A stretch of DNA of 64,000 nt. Source: Aldehydirespirator sp965205155. GTDB taxonomy: Bacteria; Actinomycetota; Acidimicrobiia; Acidimicrobiales; Aldehydirespiratoraceae. The notes beneath the pieces were generated by a model. The model searched no databases and had not been told where the DNA came from. It was given only the letters and a program-made list of their open reading frames with translations. Positions 15,100-23,282 of the stretch are shown here, one piece after another; position 1 is the stretch's first letter; every line of letters begins with the position of its first letter. Position numbers and translations under genes: made by a program. The DNA lies in NCBI GenBank assembly GCA_965205155.1, contig OZ242033.1, positions 806,001 through 870,000 of the forward strand, read 5' to 3'.

Positions 15100-17354
15100 C
15101 AGAGGGACGGCACGACGGTGCTGATGCGCATCTCGTGGACCACGATCCCGACGGGCTCGGTCTCGGTGTAGTTGACTGCGCCGGCGGTGCTGGAGCAGGC
15201 GACTCGCAGGTCCAGCGGCGGGCACCGGTAGTTCTCTCCCGCCGCGTCGGAGTACAGCCACTCGCTGGCCCGGTTCGCCGGCAGGGGGACCAGCCCGCTG
15301 AAGACGCGGTTGACAGAGTCGTCCTGCAGGCCGATGTCTTGAGGGGTCGCCCCCATGCGGGCCAGGTGATCCATGACGCAGTCGTAGTCCGAGCCCCGCG
15401 CCGTGTCGTGGCCTCGATTGTGAAGATTGCTATAGGGACAATTCCCGTCGCCCGCGCTGATCGATCGCACGAAGGTCTCTTGAATTCCGAAGAGGCGGGG
15501 CCTGAGCCATTCTCGTGGCCCCCAGACGCGCAGACGCCAGCCGGCGGCTGCAGTCAAGCGGTAGTAGCCGGGCCTCGGTGGTGCCCACCTGCACCACGTC
15601 TCGTCATCGAAATTGTTGTCGGGACCGAACTGGCAGAGGACTTCCTCGTTGAGCGTGGCGGCGCGGCGGTCGAGCTCAACCCTCAGATCCGCGGCTGTCA
15701 TGCCGACTACGTAGTCGAGGCCGCGCGCCTCGGTGTGCTGCTTCTGCTCCGTCTGGGTCAGGGCCGTCCACCAGTCGAGGGTGCCCGCGCCGAAGAGGTC
15801 GAGGATGGCTTGCGAGTCGTTGTCGGGCCACAGTTCCTCGACCCGGACCCTGAAGTCGGGCCAGTCCCGGAGGACACACTCGCCGAGCACAAGGCCGCTC
15901 ACGGTGCCGTACGACTGTGAAGGGTCGGCACTTCGCCAGGTGCGCAGGTACGGGTCCCCGCTGTCGGGGAAGTCGTACTGGGGAGTCCAATCCGTGTACA
16001 GCCGATAATTCGAGCCGGTCGCCCCGAATCTCGGCGCGTTCCCTTGATGCCTGGGAATGTCCACGATGCTCAGCATGATCAGGGAGTTCACGATGGCGAG
16101 CTTCGAATGGTGGGTGGACTCCCAGACGATCCTGCCCCGTGGCGGGTCGGCACATCTCTGTCGAGTGAGGCATGTCGGGGTCATGGGAGTGTTGCTGTAG
16201 TACGCGTGACGCACGCAACCGGAGTCGGCGTCGAGATAGTCCTCCCGGTAGGTGTGGGCCGCTTCGAAGTACCCGCGGTGACGGTGGTTCGGGCTGGGGC
16301 GGCGAGGGCTCCAGCGAAGTTCGGGTGGACACTCTCTCGGAACGCTCTCGAAGGGCAGCACCACGCATGGTTCGCATCCCGCCCGGTAGACGTCGGTGGC
16401 CGTCACGGTGAGAAGCGGGTTCCGGTAGTCGGCCTGCAGGCCCCGGCAGCGAAGCGTGCCGGCCACGGTGTCGCATCCGCCGGAACGGCTCGCCCGCTTG
16501 ATGCAGTAGGCGTCCGAGGGCGCGCAGGTGGCGCCGGCGGCGTGGCACGCGACGTCCAGGAACGAAGCGTCGTACTCGCACCAGTACTGGTTGGCTTGAT
16601 GTGGCTTGAGCGCGGTGCTCGCATTCCCGGTGGCGAAGCTGCCGCACGCCCTGGTGCCCCTCTCGTAGTCGAATCCGACGTATTCCTCGCATGACACGAT
16701 GACCAGGTCCGGGGCACCGCTCTGGCAGGCGGGATTCGGCCCCAAGTAGGCTGTGGGCGGCCGGTAGCAACTGTTGAACTGGTTGCGCGGCAGAGCGCCC
16801 GCCGGGCACGACCAGTTGCGACGCTCCAGGTACTGGCAGCGGTCGACCCTGGTTCGGTTCAGGTCGGACGGGCAGCGCATGGGCGCGATGAACCGACACT
16901 CGAGACTGGCTGCGGTTGCTGTCAACTTGACCACGTAGCCGGTCAGGGCTGTGCAGTCCTGGTACATCGTCGCATCGGTCGCGTCCAGGACGGTGAGCTC
17001 GCAGAAGTCCGGGAACTCGACCGAAGGAGTGAGGTAGGCGCCGAGCGAGGGAGTGGAGTAGGTATTGACATGCAGCGGGTTCTCCGCGCAGGCCGTGACG
17101 AGCCGCTCGCATACGGAGGGGTCGGTGGAGTGCTCCACCCAGCCAGTCCTGCACGGATCGGGACTGCCGTCGAGCGTCGAGGACGGTGGCGGCGTTTGGG
17201 CCGACGCAGCCGGCACGCCCGCGAGGCCGTCCAGCGGTGGGGGCAGGTCGGGCGACTCTATGGGGGCGAGCACTCCGATCAGCGCCAACAGGGCGCCGAT
17301 CAGCCACTTGAACTGACGGCGGGGCACGGGCCGCGGCAGGTGGCGGAAGGTCAC
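15099..17354 (-). CDS. large Cys-rich secreted protein of the pilus locus, function unknown
   Basis: I do not recognise a family for this 751-residue protein. It has an n-region with Arg/Lys, a hydrophobic segment (LIGALLALIGVLAP) and a likely signal-peptidase site after ASA (before QTPPPSS). The mature part is rich in Cys pairs and aromatic residues, with no membrane segment after the signal. This suggests a disulfide-stabilised exported protein, possibly a pilus-tip adhesin or surface factor. The GTG start overlaps the preceding lipoprotein gene (GTGA) and the stop overlaps the GT2 gene, so the three are one translational unit downstream of the pilus genes. Confidence 0.7.
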   Translation of the reverse strand: MTFRHLPRPVPRRQFKWLIGALLALIGVLAPIESPDLPPPLDGLAGVPAASAQTPPPSSTLDGSPDPCRTGWVEHSTDPSVCERLVTACAENPLHVNTYSTPSLGAYLTPSVEFPDFCELTVLDATDATMYQDCTALTGYVVKLTATAASLECRFIAPMRCPSDLNRTRVDRCQYLERRNWSCPAGALPRNQFNSCYRPPTAYLGPNPACQSGAPDLVIVSCEEYVGFDYERGTRACGSFATGNASTALKPHQANQYWCEYDASFLDVACHAAGATCAPSDAYCIKRASRSGGCDTVAGTLRCRGLQADYRNPLLTVTATDVYRAGCEPCVVLPFESVPRECPPELRWSPRRPSPNHRHRGYFEAAHTYREDYLDADSGCVRHAYYSNTPMTPTCLTRQRCADPPRGRIVWESTHHSKLAIVNSLIMLSIVDIPRHQGNAPRFGATGSNYRLYTDWTPQYDFPDSGDPYLRTWRSADPSQSYGTVSGLVLGECVLRDWPDFRVRVEELWPDNDSQAILDLFGAGTLDWWTALTQTEQKQHTEARGLDYVVGMTAADLRVELDRRAATLNEEVLCQFGPDNNFDDETWCRWAPPRPGYYRLTAAAGWRLRVWGPREWLRPRLFGIQETFVRSISAGDGNCPYSNLHNRGHDTARGSDYDCVMDHLARMGATPQDIGLQDDSVNRVFSGLVPLPANRASEWLYSDAAGENYRCPPLDLRVACSSTAGAVNYTETEPVGIVVHEMRISTVVPSL

Positions 17355-18301
17355 GGGCCCCAGTCCTCGGGACACTCGTGCGAACTGCGGGGCGGCGAGG
17401 GTTCGCAGATCGCCTCGGTGGTCAGGACGGTCTCCAGCGGCTCCCAGATCTGGCCCTCGCCGATCCAGGCCTCGACGCGGTCGTTCCACTCGAGGGCCCA
17501 GCCGTCCAGGTCGGTGCAGTCCCCGGCAGGCTTGTGGGTCGTGTTGGACACCCGGTAGGAGAGGTCGGCGACCCGGTCCTCCAGGCCGAGCGAGACCGTC
17601 AGCAGGTAGGCCTGGAGACGGGCCGCAGACTGGGCGGGCTCCACCGTCCGGCCGTCGGATCCCACCACCGCGGGATAGCCGGGCCTCACGCACGCCACGG
17701 CCAGAGCCGAAGCGGGGCTCACGGCCACGATCCGCACCTCCGGCGGGTACGCGGCCGGCTCGGAGCGCCGGATCCCCGTCTCCAGGTAGGACTCGAGCAC
17801 GCTCAGCGTCTCCGAGCGGGCCGGCTCCACCGAGGCGGTGGCCACGCAGAGCTGGGCCAGCGGATCGGGTTCCGCCAGCGCCCGGGACGTCTGCTTCTCG
17901 AAGCGCATGACCGACAGCGCGGCCGCGGTGGCGAAGTCGTCCAGCACCGCGAGGTCGGAGCGCACGGTCGGCTGGGCGATGCCGTCGAGTTCCCAGGCGG
18001 TGTCGCACACCTCGGGCGGGAACGCCCAGTCGAAGTCCGCGGTCCACACCGGCAGGTGCTGGGCCCGCAGCCGGCCCAGCGCCGTGCTGGGGCTTGCCTC
18101 GGGGTCCAGGAAGGGGAGCGGGTCGCGGTCGGGTGCAGCCTCAACTGCGGGACGGTTGGGGGTGGCGGCCCGGTCGGACGGCGAGCCGCCGGTGCTGTGG
18201 TGGCTCGAACCGTCGAGATCCGATCCACTCGCGCATCCGGCTGCGAACAGCAGCGTCATCACGGCGAGCGCGGCGTTCGTGGCCCGCCCGGTGCCGGTCA
18301 C
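17351..18301 (-). CDS. lipoprotein of unknown function in the pilus locus
   Basis: The 316-residue protein starts at a GTG and has a short signal ending in the lipobox FAAGC (Cys23). A Ser/Pro-rich linker and a globular domain with several Cys follow (PPEVCDTAW, LAVACVRPGYP, HECPEDW). No family is recognised. Its stop overlaps the start of the large secreted protein, so the two are made together. It may be a cell-surface partner or anchor for that protein. Confidence 0.7.
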   Translation of the reverse strand: MTGTGRATNAALAVMTLLFAAGCASGSDLDGSSHHSTGGSPSDRAATPNRPAVEAAPDRDPLPFLDPEASPSTALGRLRAQHLPVWTADFDWAFPPEVCDTAWELDGIAQPTVRSDLAVLDDFATAAALSVMRFEKQTSRALAEPDPLAQLCVATASVEPARSETLSVLESYLETGIRRSEPAAYPPEVRIVAVSPASALAVACVRPGYPAVVGSDGRTVEPAQSAARLQAYLLTVSLGLEDRVADLSYRVSNTTHKPAGDCTDLDGWALEWNDRVEAWIGEGQIWEPLETVLTTEAICEPSPPRSSHECPEDWGP

Positions 18302-18436
18302 GCCGGAGCCCGCCTCGACCGGCCCGACTCCGGCCTCCCCGAGTCTCGGAGCGGCGGGCTGCCGGCCGGTAGAATCAAGACATAGACGCCATGATCCATT
18401 GCTTGTGACACTCGTTCTTGGCCTGATGTTCGCGGC

Positions 18437-18931
18437 ATGACCATCTCATCGGGCCTCGTCCTGGTTGCTGTCGTCATCTGGGCGTCCTCGGGGATGTACC
18501 TAGGGGTGACCGACTACCGCACCGGCCTGCTGCCGACCCGGGTCATCTGGCCCACGGCCGGAGCGGTGTGGGTGCTGTATTCGGCCGCATCCCTGATCGA
18601 GGGCGAGCCGGACGGCTTGATCGGCGCGGTTCTGGGGGCGCTGATCATCGGTGGCCTCCTGGCCGCAGTTCATTTTGTGCATCCGCCCTCGATGGGTTTC
18701 GGTGACGTGCGGCTGAGCGTGCTCAACGGCCTGATGTGCGGATGGTGGGGGTGGCCGGTGGCCGTCGCGGCGCTGGTGGCCGGGTTCGTGCTGGCACTGC
18801 CGGAGGCGCTTGTCACCCTGATCCGCAAGGGGCCGCGGGCCAGCAGGCCACTGGGCCCCTACCTGGTGGCGGGCGCAGCCGTGGCCGCGGCGTGGTCGAT
18901 CGCGGCCTCGGGCGCGGTGCCGGCCCGCTAG
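18437..18931 (+). CDS. A24-family prepilin peptidase
   Basis: This 164-residue polytopic membrane protein carries the two catalytic aspartates of type IV prepilin/preflagellin peptidases: D26 in VTDYRTG and D90 in the GxGD motif (GFGD, 87-90). It lacks the N-terminal methylase-type domain, as TadV/CpaA enzymes do. It would cleave the leader of the pilin and the TadE-like pseudopilins encoded on the opposite strand next door. The ribosome site is weak. It is the only plus-strand gene in the pilus locus. Confidence 0.88.
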   Translation: MTISSGLVLVAVVIWASSGMYLGVTDYRTGLLPTRVIWPTAGAVWVLYSAASLIEGEPDGLIGAVLGALIIGGLLAAVHFVHPPSMGFGDVRLSVLNGLMCGWWGWPVAVAALVAGFVLALPEALVTLIRKGPRASRPLGPYLVAGAAVAAAWSIAASGAVPAR

Positions 18932-18975
18932 TCGAGCCGGAACAGCCGGACGGGATTGCCAGCAGCGTCCCATGG

Positions 18976-19515
18976 CTAGGCGAGGGGGCACTCGCCCACG
19001 TAGTGCAATGCACTGACCTCACCACTGGGTTGGATCAGGTAGGCCTCGGCGGCACCGGTGGCCACGATGGGCTGAGGGTTCCTCAGGAGCCCCAGTACGG
19101 ACCTGAAGCGATACCCACTCGCCACCGTGATCTGCACTCTGGATCCGACGCAGTCCAGCAGGACCACGTCGATCTCGTCGCCGAAGACCAGCCTCGTCTG
19201 GTCGAGGTGGGACTCCGCCGCGGCCTCCGCCTGGGCGAGGGTTCCGCCGCTGGCGACCGTGGCGGCCGCGACGCGGGCGGCGTCGTTGGCTTCGTGCACG
19301 GCGTGCTGGCGGGCCGCGTTGAGGCGGGGGCCGTCGTAGGCGATGCCGCCCAGGAACAGCAGGGCGGCGGTGATGACTGCGACGAACGGGGCGTAGAGGC
19401 CCCGCTGGTCGCCGGCGAGAGCCTGGAGCGACCACCGGCAACCGGACCGGCGCAGCGTCGGCGGGGACCCGGTCATGCCGGCGACCGGACGTAGCGTCGG
19501 CGGGGACCCGGTCAT
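18976..19515 (-). CDS. TadG/TadE-like pilus assembly protein
   Basis: The 179-residue protein has one N-terminal membrane helix (FVAVITAALLFLGGIAYDG) preceded by GDQRGLYAP. An alpha-helical segment rich in Ala follows (NAARQHAVHEANDAARVAAA), the pattern of TadE/TadG pseudopilins and Rv3660c-type actinobacterial TadE-like proteins. The ATG at 19515 overlaps the previous stop (ATGA), which decides the start over the in-frame ATG at 19476. A 39-bp duplication makes the first 13 residues repeat (MTGSPPTLR twice). Confidence 0.75.
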   Translation of the reverse strand: MTGSPPTLRPVAGMTGSPPTLRRSGCRWSLQALAGDQRGLYAPFVAVITAALLFLGGIAYDGPRLNAARQHAVHEANDAARVAAATVASGGTLAQAEAAAESHLDQTRLVFGDEIDVVLLDCVGSRVQITVASGYRFRSVLGLLRNPQPIVATGAAEAYLIQPSGEVSALHYVGECPLA

Positions 19516-19517
19516 GC
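19454..19517. repeat. 25-bp direct repeat, period 39 bp, at the tadG-like start
   Basis: AGCGTCGGCGGGGACCCGGT... occurs at 19454-19478 and 19493-19517. Each copy carries an in-frame ATG, so the duplication gives the gene two alternative starts. Confidence 0.7.
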
Positions 19518-20018
19518 GCGGAACCGGTAGGGATCGACCCTTGCGTGTCCCACCGCGGAACGCCGGAGGTCGAGTCCGGGCCAGCCCGATCCTCCCAGCG
19601 CTTGAGGCGGGATCTCGCACCGCAGGTACACCTCTACCGTTCCTCCGGGGGGCACCCGGGAGTCCTGCGCCACCGGAACGACGTCGCCGGCCACGTCCAG
19701 GATCAGCACGGTGCTGTCGTTGACGAAGTCGTTGACGCAGAAGATGCGGTTGTGGGCGTTCTCGTGATGGCTGGCCTCCAGGCTGGCCTTGGCCGTGGCC
19801 TCCGCGCCGGCGGGCCCCCCGGTGTGGGAGCAGCACAGCGACGCGGTGAGCGCGGCCCGGTCGGCGGCCGCCTGGAGGGCCTGCTCCGTGCGGGCTGTGT
19901 CGGTGATTATCGACAGCGCGACGATCACCATCATCAGCATCGGGAACATGATCGTCATCCCGATGGCGACCGAGCCGCTCTGGTCGTGCCCGGTGCGACG
20001 TCCGGGCCGGGTCAGCAC
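19512..20018 (-). CDS. TadE-like pseudopilin
   Basis: This ~168-residue protein has a short basic N-terminus, the TadE-type DQSGSVAIGM segment, one membrane helix (FPMLMMVIVALSIITDTA) and an Ala-rich amphipathic helix (QALQAAADRAALTA). GTG codons at 20018 or 20024 are possible starts; both overlap the previous stop. Such minor pilins prime or shape Flp/Tad pili at the membrane. Confidence 0.75.
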   Translation of the reverse strand: MLTRPGRRTGHDQSGSVAIGMTIMFPMLMMVIVALSIITDTARTEQALQAAADRAALTASLCCSHTGGPAGAEATAKASLEASHHENAHNRIFCVNDFVNDSTVLILDVAGDVVPVAQDSRVPPGGTVEVYLRCEIPPQALGGSGWPGLDLRRSAVGHARVDPYRFRA

Positions 20019-20536
20019 TGCCACGGGTCGGCGCCGGCGAACTGGAACGCCGGGGCATCGTCGAGGGGGGCGCAGGCCTGCGCGGCCAGGTTGATCTGCC
20101 CGAAGATGGGAGACCGGGTCGAGCCGAACACCAGCACCGTCACCAGGCCCCGCTCGCCCTCGATCAGCACCCGGGCTCTGCGGGTCTCGGTGACCGATGC
20201 CCTGGCCCCGGCCATCGCGAGTTGGGCGGCCCTCACGGCCTCGCACTCCCGTGCCGGCTCGAGGATCGTCGGATCGCCGAAGCAGTCGCGCCGGCCGGGA
20301 CCGGCCACCTGAGCGGCGGAGGCCGCGGCCTCGGCCGCGGCCTGCACGGCCGTGCGGGCCATGGCGATGATCACGACGTGGATTCCTAGAAGGACCACCA
20401 GAAGCACCCCGATGAACAGGATTGCGGCAGGCAGCGCCTCACCGCGGTCGTCTCGCGACCGGGGATCGCGAGACGACCGCGGGCGGCGCCCGGGGCCGCT
20501 GTCAGGCAGCAGCCGAGGGGAGGGACTGCGCAACAA
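20012..20536 (-). CDS. TadE-like pseudopilin
   Basis: A TadE-like protein: RGEALPAAILFIGVLLVVLLG forms the membrane helix, followed by MARTAVQAAAEAAASAAQVAG. The only upstream start in frame is a TTG at 20536, so the exact N-terminus is uncertain. The region between that TTG and the helix contains a 17-bp inverted repeat and is Arg/Asp/Ser-rich. The stop overlaps the next TadE-like gene. Upstream, 23 bp away, is the pilin gene. Confidence 0.7.
   Translation of the reverse strand: MLRSPSPRLLPDSGPGRRPRSSRDPRSRDDRGEALPAAILFIGVLLVVLLGIHVVIIAMARTAVQAAAEAAASAAQVAGPGRRDCFGDPTILEPARECEAVRAAQLAMAGARASVTETRRARVLIEGERGLVTVLVFGSTRSPIFGQINLAAQACAPLDDAPAFQFAGADPWQC
20443..20483. repeat. 17-bp perfect inverted repeat with 7-nt loop in the tadE-like 5' end
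   Basis: Arms at 20443-20459 and 20467-20483 (core GCGGTCGTCTCGCGA) match perfectly around the loop CCGGGGA. A transcript would form a very stable hairpin between the pilin gene and the downstream pseudopilins. It could act as an RNA processing or stability element that keeps pilin mRNA in excess, or as a mobile repeat. Confidence 0.75.
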
Positions 20537-20559
20537 TCATCAAGGCGACGAGTTACCGG

Positions 20560-20865
20560 CTACGAGCACACGCTGGTGGTCGAGTTCCAGCTGAACCCGG
20601 CGTTGGTGCAGTCAGCTTGGGCGGTGAACCGGCTGGCGATGGTGATGTTCTGGCGCTCGACCTCACCGATCGCGTCACTGCCCCTGCTGAGCAGGACCCC
20701 GGCCACCCCGCCCGCGATGGAGAGCAGCACGACCATCACGATGACGGTCTGGAGCGCGATGCCGCGGGCGTCGGCGGCGACGTCGGCCAGCCATTTGCGG
20801 CGTGCCAGCCCTGCCCCCATGGCGATCACGGGCACGAGTGCGACGATGATGAGTGTTGCAGTCAT
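20560..20865 (-). CDS. small pilin-like protein of the Tad locus
   Basis: The 101-residue protein has two hydrophobic stretches: MTATLIIVALVPVIAMGAG at the N-terminus and GIALQTVIVMVVLLSIAGGV at about residues 39-58. The second, after ADARG, resembles the helix of a processed type IV pilin with Gly before the cleavage site. A short hydrophilic C-terminus contains a Cys pair (ADCTNAGFSWNSTTSVCS). The ATG at 20865 has an AGAGGA ribosome site and its own promoter, so it may be the major pilin subunit. The leader is longer than in classical Flp pilins. Confidence 0.7.
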   Translation of the reverse strand: MTATLIIVALVPVIAMGAGLARRKWLADVAADARGIALQTVIVMVVLLSIAGGVAGVLLSRGSDAIGEVERQNITIASRFTAQADCTNAGFSWNSTTSVCS

Positions 20866-20920
20866 CTTTGTTCCTCTTGTTTCTTGAGTGATATGGGTCT
20901 CGACGCGCAGCGTCCACATC

Positions 20921-20949
20921 ATAATAACAACTTTGAGAAAGAAGCGCAA
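20921..20949 (-). promoter_or_regulatory. promoter of the pilin gene
   Basis: On the minus strand TTGCGC (20949-20944) and TATTAT (20926-20921) are separated by 17 bp, giving a leader of about 50 nt. The surrounding 20890-20970 is strikingly AT-rich for this genome. Confidence 0.5.
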
Positions 20950-20963
20950 ATACAAAGTAAGTA

Positions 20964-23279
20964 TTATATACGTGGGGGCCGGGATAGGGCGCGGCGCATG
21001 ACATCAGCGCCGGCCCGTGCCCATCCGTCCACCGTGACCGCGAACACCTCTAGGGCTTCCGATGGCCGGCGTCGCCGGCCTGCGTCGGCCGTCCAGCCGG
21101 CGCGCCGGTTGATCATCGCCAATCCTCCGGCCGCCGCGGCTGCGGCACCCGTCACGGCCGCGGCGGCCACATTCACGCTGCCCGGCACCGACCATCGAAG
21201 CTCCGTTGTGCCGTGACTCGCCCAGACCACGAGATGGCCGGGACCGCCCTTGTGGACCGCCGAGCCGCCGGTGCTTGTCCAGTAGGGATCCCAGGGCACG
21301 CGGATCCAGACCCAGCCGGGGCTGTCCGCGGTCACGCCAAGCCCGTCCTGTTCGGTGTGCAGTACCACTCCCGAAGCGGCCTGACTGTGAGGATGGAGCG
21401 AACCGTCGCCACGATCGGGCGCCAGCACCGGCACTCCGGCAGACCCGCCGGGGCTGGGGTCCCCGGCCCCGGACGCCAGAGACATCCACCACTCCACCGC
21501 GGCACGGTGCCATCCCGCTTCTGTGGCGTATCCCTCGACGGTCACGCCCCCGGCGAGCACGCCGCCGACGTCGCTGACCGAGGGGTGGCCGTCGCGGTCG
21601 CATGTGGCGTACCAGCGGGCTCCGAGGGCCTCGGCCGCCGACGGGCTGTCCAGCGAGGGCTCCCCGCGGGCTTGCCATGCCTCGAGCCAATGCGGTCTCA
21701 GCCGACCCGACTCACCGAAGGCGCCACCGCGCAGGTCCGCCCCGGCATCGAGGAACTCCGCCGCCGGGCTGGTCTCCCGGTACAGGCCGTGAAGGGGGCG
21801 AACGAGGCCGCCGGTCTCCACGGCGGCATGCCACGACGCAGTCCCCGGGCAGGAGGCCTCATCGCTCGAGGCGATGTAGACCAGGCCTCCGGCGCGCGGA
21901 TCCGCGCCTGCGACTGCGTCGATCACCGCGGCAGGATCCTCCATCGATCGGTCTGGGATCGCCTGCAGTAACGGCACCAGCAGCAGGACCGCGGCCCATG
22001 CGAGGGCGCCCGTCCCGACCCACACTCTGCGGGGTCTCCACAGCAGCCAGACCGCCAGGGGCAGCACTTCCCAGCGGGCGGTGACCACTACCAGGACCAC
22101 CAGGAAGGCGCCGGCCAGCACGGCCCATGCAGCCCGCACCGGCGGCACCGACAAGGGCTCCCGGCGGGCCACGAGCCCGGCCGCGGCCAGGGCGGCCACC
22201 AGGATCGAGAGTTCCAGCCAGCGCTCGGGCCGCAGGTAGCCGGACAGGTCGCCCAGCAGGGTGGCCCCCAGCCCTGCCAGGGCCGCCAGAGCCAGACGGC
22301 GCGGCGGGCCCGCCCGGCTGCGAGCCACCCAGATCGTCACCGCGCCCAGCCCGGCCAATCCGGCTGCCTGCCAGGGATGCCCCGCGGCCAGGGAGCGGGC
22401 CAACGAGACCTCCCAACGCACCAGGCGATCCCAGCCCGCCACGAATGGCACCAGCCACCAAGCCGACACCGCGAGGGCCGCACTGGCCGCGGTGGCGCAC
22501 CAGCGCAGACCCTTCCCGAAGGACGTCCCGCTCGACATCAGGAGGGCCCCACAGACGACGGCCACGCCGGGCAGCACCGTCGCGTTGAAGAGCCCGGCCA
22601 CGCCCAGCAGGGCGCCGGCCGGCACCGGACGGCGGCACCCGGCCGCGTAGCAGGCCGGGAACAGCCCGATGACGGTGGCCAGCATGGCCGGCCAGGAGCC
22701 GTAGAACGTCGGGAGCGGGTGGAATCCCGACAGGACCCAGTGCATGGAGGCCGAACCCGCTGCCAGAATCATGGCGGCCGCCATGGCCGCATGGCTGCTG
22801 CGAGGCGAGTAGCCCACCGCTCGGGCCAGGCGCAGGGATCCCCACGGCAGCAGCACCAGCAGACCCACGGCCACCGCGGCCATCTGCCCGTGGACGGGGT
22901 GGGTGAACCGCATCAGTGCGTGGCCCAGGGGCGGGTAGTTGACGCCGATGGCCTGCCCGCCGTAGAACCAGTCCGACCAACCCCGCCAGTCCCACCACGG
23001 CAGGGTTCTCAACCACTCCGCGGTGGCGGCATGGCCCACCATGTCGCCACCGGGCGGCCGGCCGTCGCGGCCGACGATGACGAGCCAGCTGGCAGCCACC
23101 ATGGCCGAGACCGCGCTTCCGGCGGCCAGCCACACGGCCGCGAGCTCGCGCCGCTGGCGGGGCGCGTCGCCGGCGCGCTGAATCTCCACGCCAGGCTGCG
23201 GCTGCAACACGTTGCCGTCGGCGCGGTCGAAGTGGCGCAGCAGGGCGCGCTGAACCTCCACGCCGATGGGCGGCAGCAA
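20964..23279 (-). CDS. polytopic membrane protein, GT-C glycosyltransferase-like
   Basis: This protein of about 770 residues has a long multi-helix N-terminal part and an extracytoplasmic C-terminal domain. The first loop (GGDMVGHAATAEWLRTLPWW; YGGQAIGVNYPPLGHAL) resembles the acidic first loop of GT-C lipid-linked-sugar glycosyltransferases and related YfhO-like proteins. It may glycosylate exported proteins such as the pilin. The start is unclear: a TTG at 23279, or GTG codons inside a short duplicated N-terminal segment (GVEVQRA / GVEIQRA). It sits between tadC and the pilin gene, three bases after tadC, so it belongs to the same operon. Confidence 0.65.
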   Translation of the reverse strand: MLPPIGVEVQRALLRHFDRADGNVLQPQPGVEIQRAGDAPRQRRELAAVWLAAGSAVSAMVAASWLVIVGRDGRPPGGDMVGHAATAEWLRTLPWWDWRGWSDWFYGGQAIGVNYPPLGHALMRFTHPVHGQMAAVAVGLLVLLPWGSLRLARAVGYSPRSSHAAMAAAMILAAGSASMHWVLSGFHPLPTFYGSWPAMLATVIGLFPACYAAGCRRPVPAGALLGVAGLFNATVLPGVAVVCGALLMSSGTSFGKGLRWCATAASAALAVSAWWLVPFVAGWDRLVRWEVSLARSLAAGHPWQAAGLAGLGAVTIWVARSRAGPPRRLALAALAGLGATLLGDLSGYLRPERWLELSILVAALAAAGLVARREPLSVPPVRAAWAVLAGAFLVVLVVVTARWEVLPLAVWLLWRPRRVWVGTGALAWAAVLLLVPLLQAIPDRSMEDPAAVIDAVAGADPRAGGLVYIASSDEASCPGTASWHAAVETGGLVRPLHGLYRETSPAAEFLDAGADLRGGAFGESGRLRPHWLEAWQARGEPSLDSPSAAEALGARWYATCDRDGHPSVSDVGGVLAGGVTVEGYATEAGWHRAAVEWWMSLASGAGDPSPGGSAGVPVLAPDRGDGSLHPHSQAASGVVLHTEQDGLGVTADSPGWVWIRVPWDPYWTSTGGSAVHKGGPGHLVVWASHGTTELRWSVPGSVNVAAAAVTGAAAAAAGGLAMINRRAGWTADAGRRRRPSEALEVFAVTVDGWARAGADVMRRALSRPPRI

Positions 23280-23282
23280 GCG

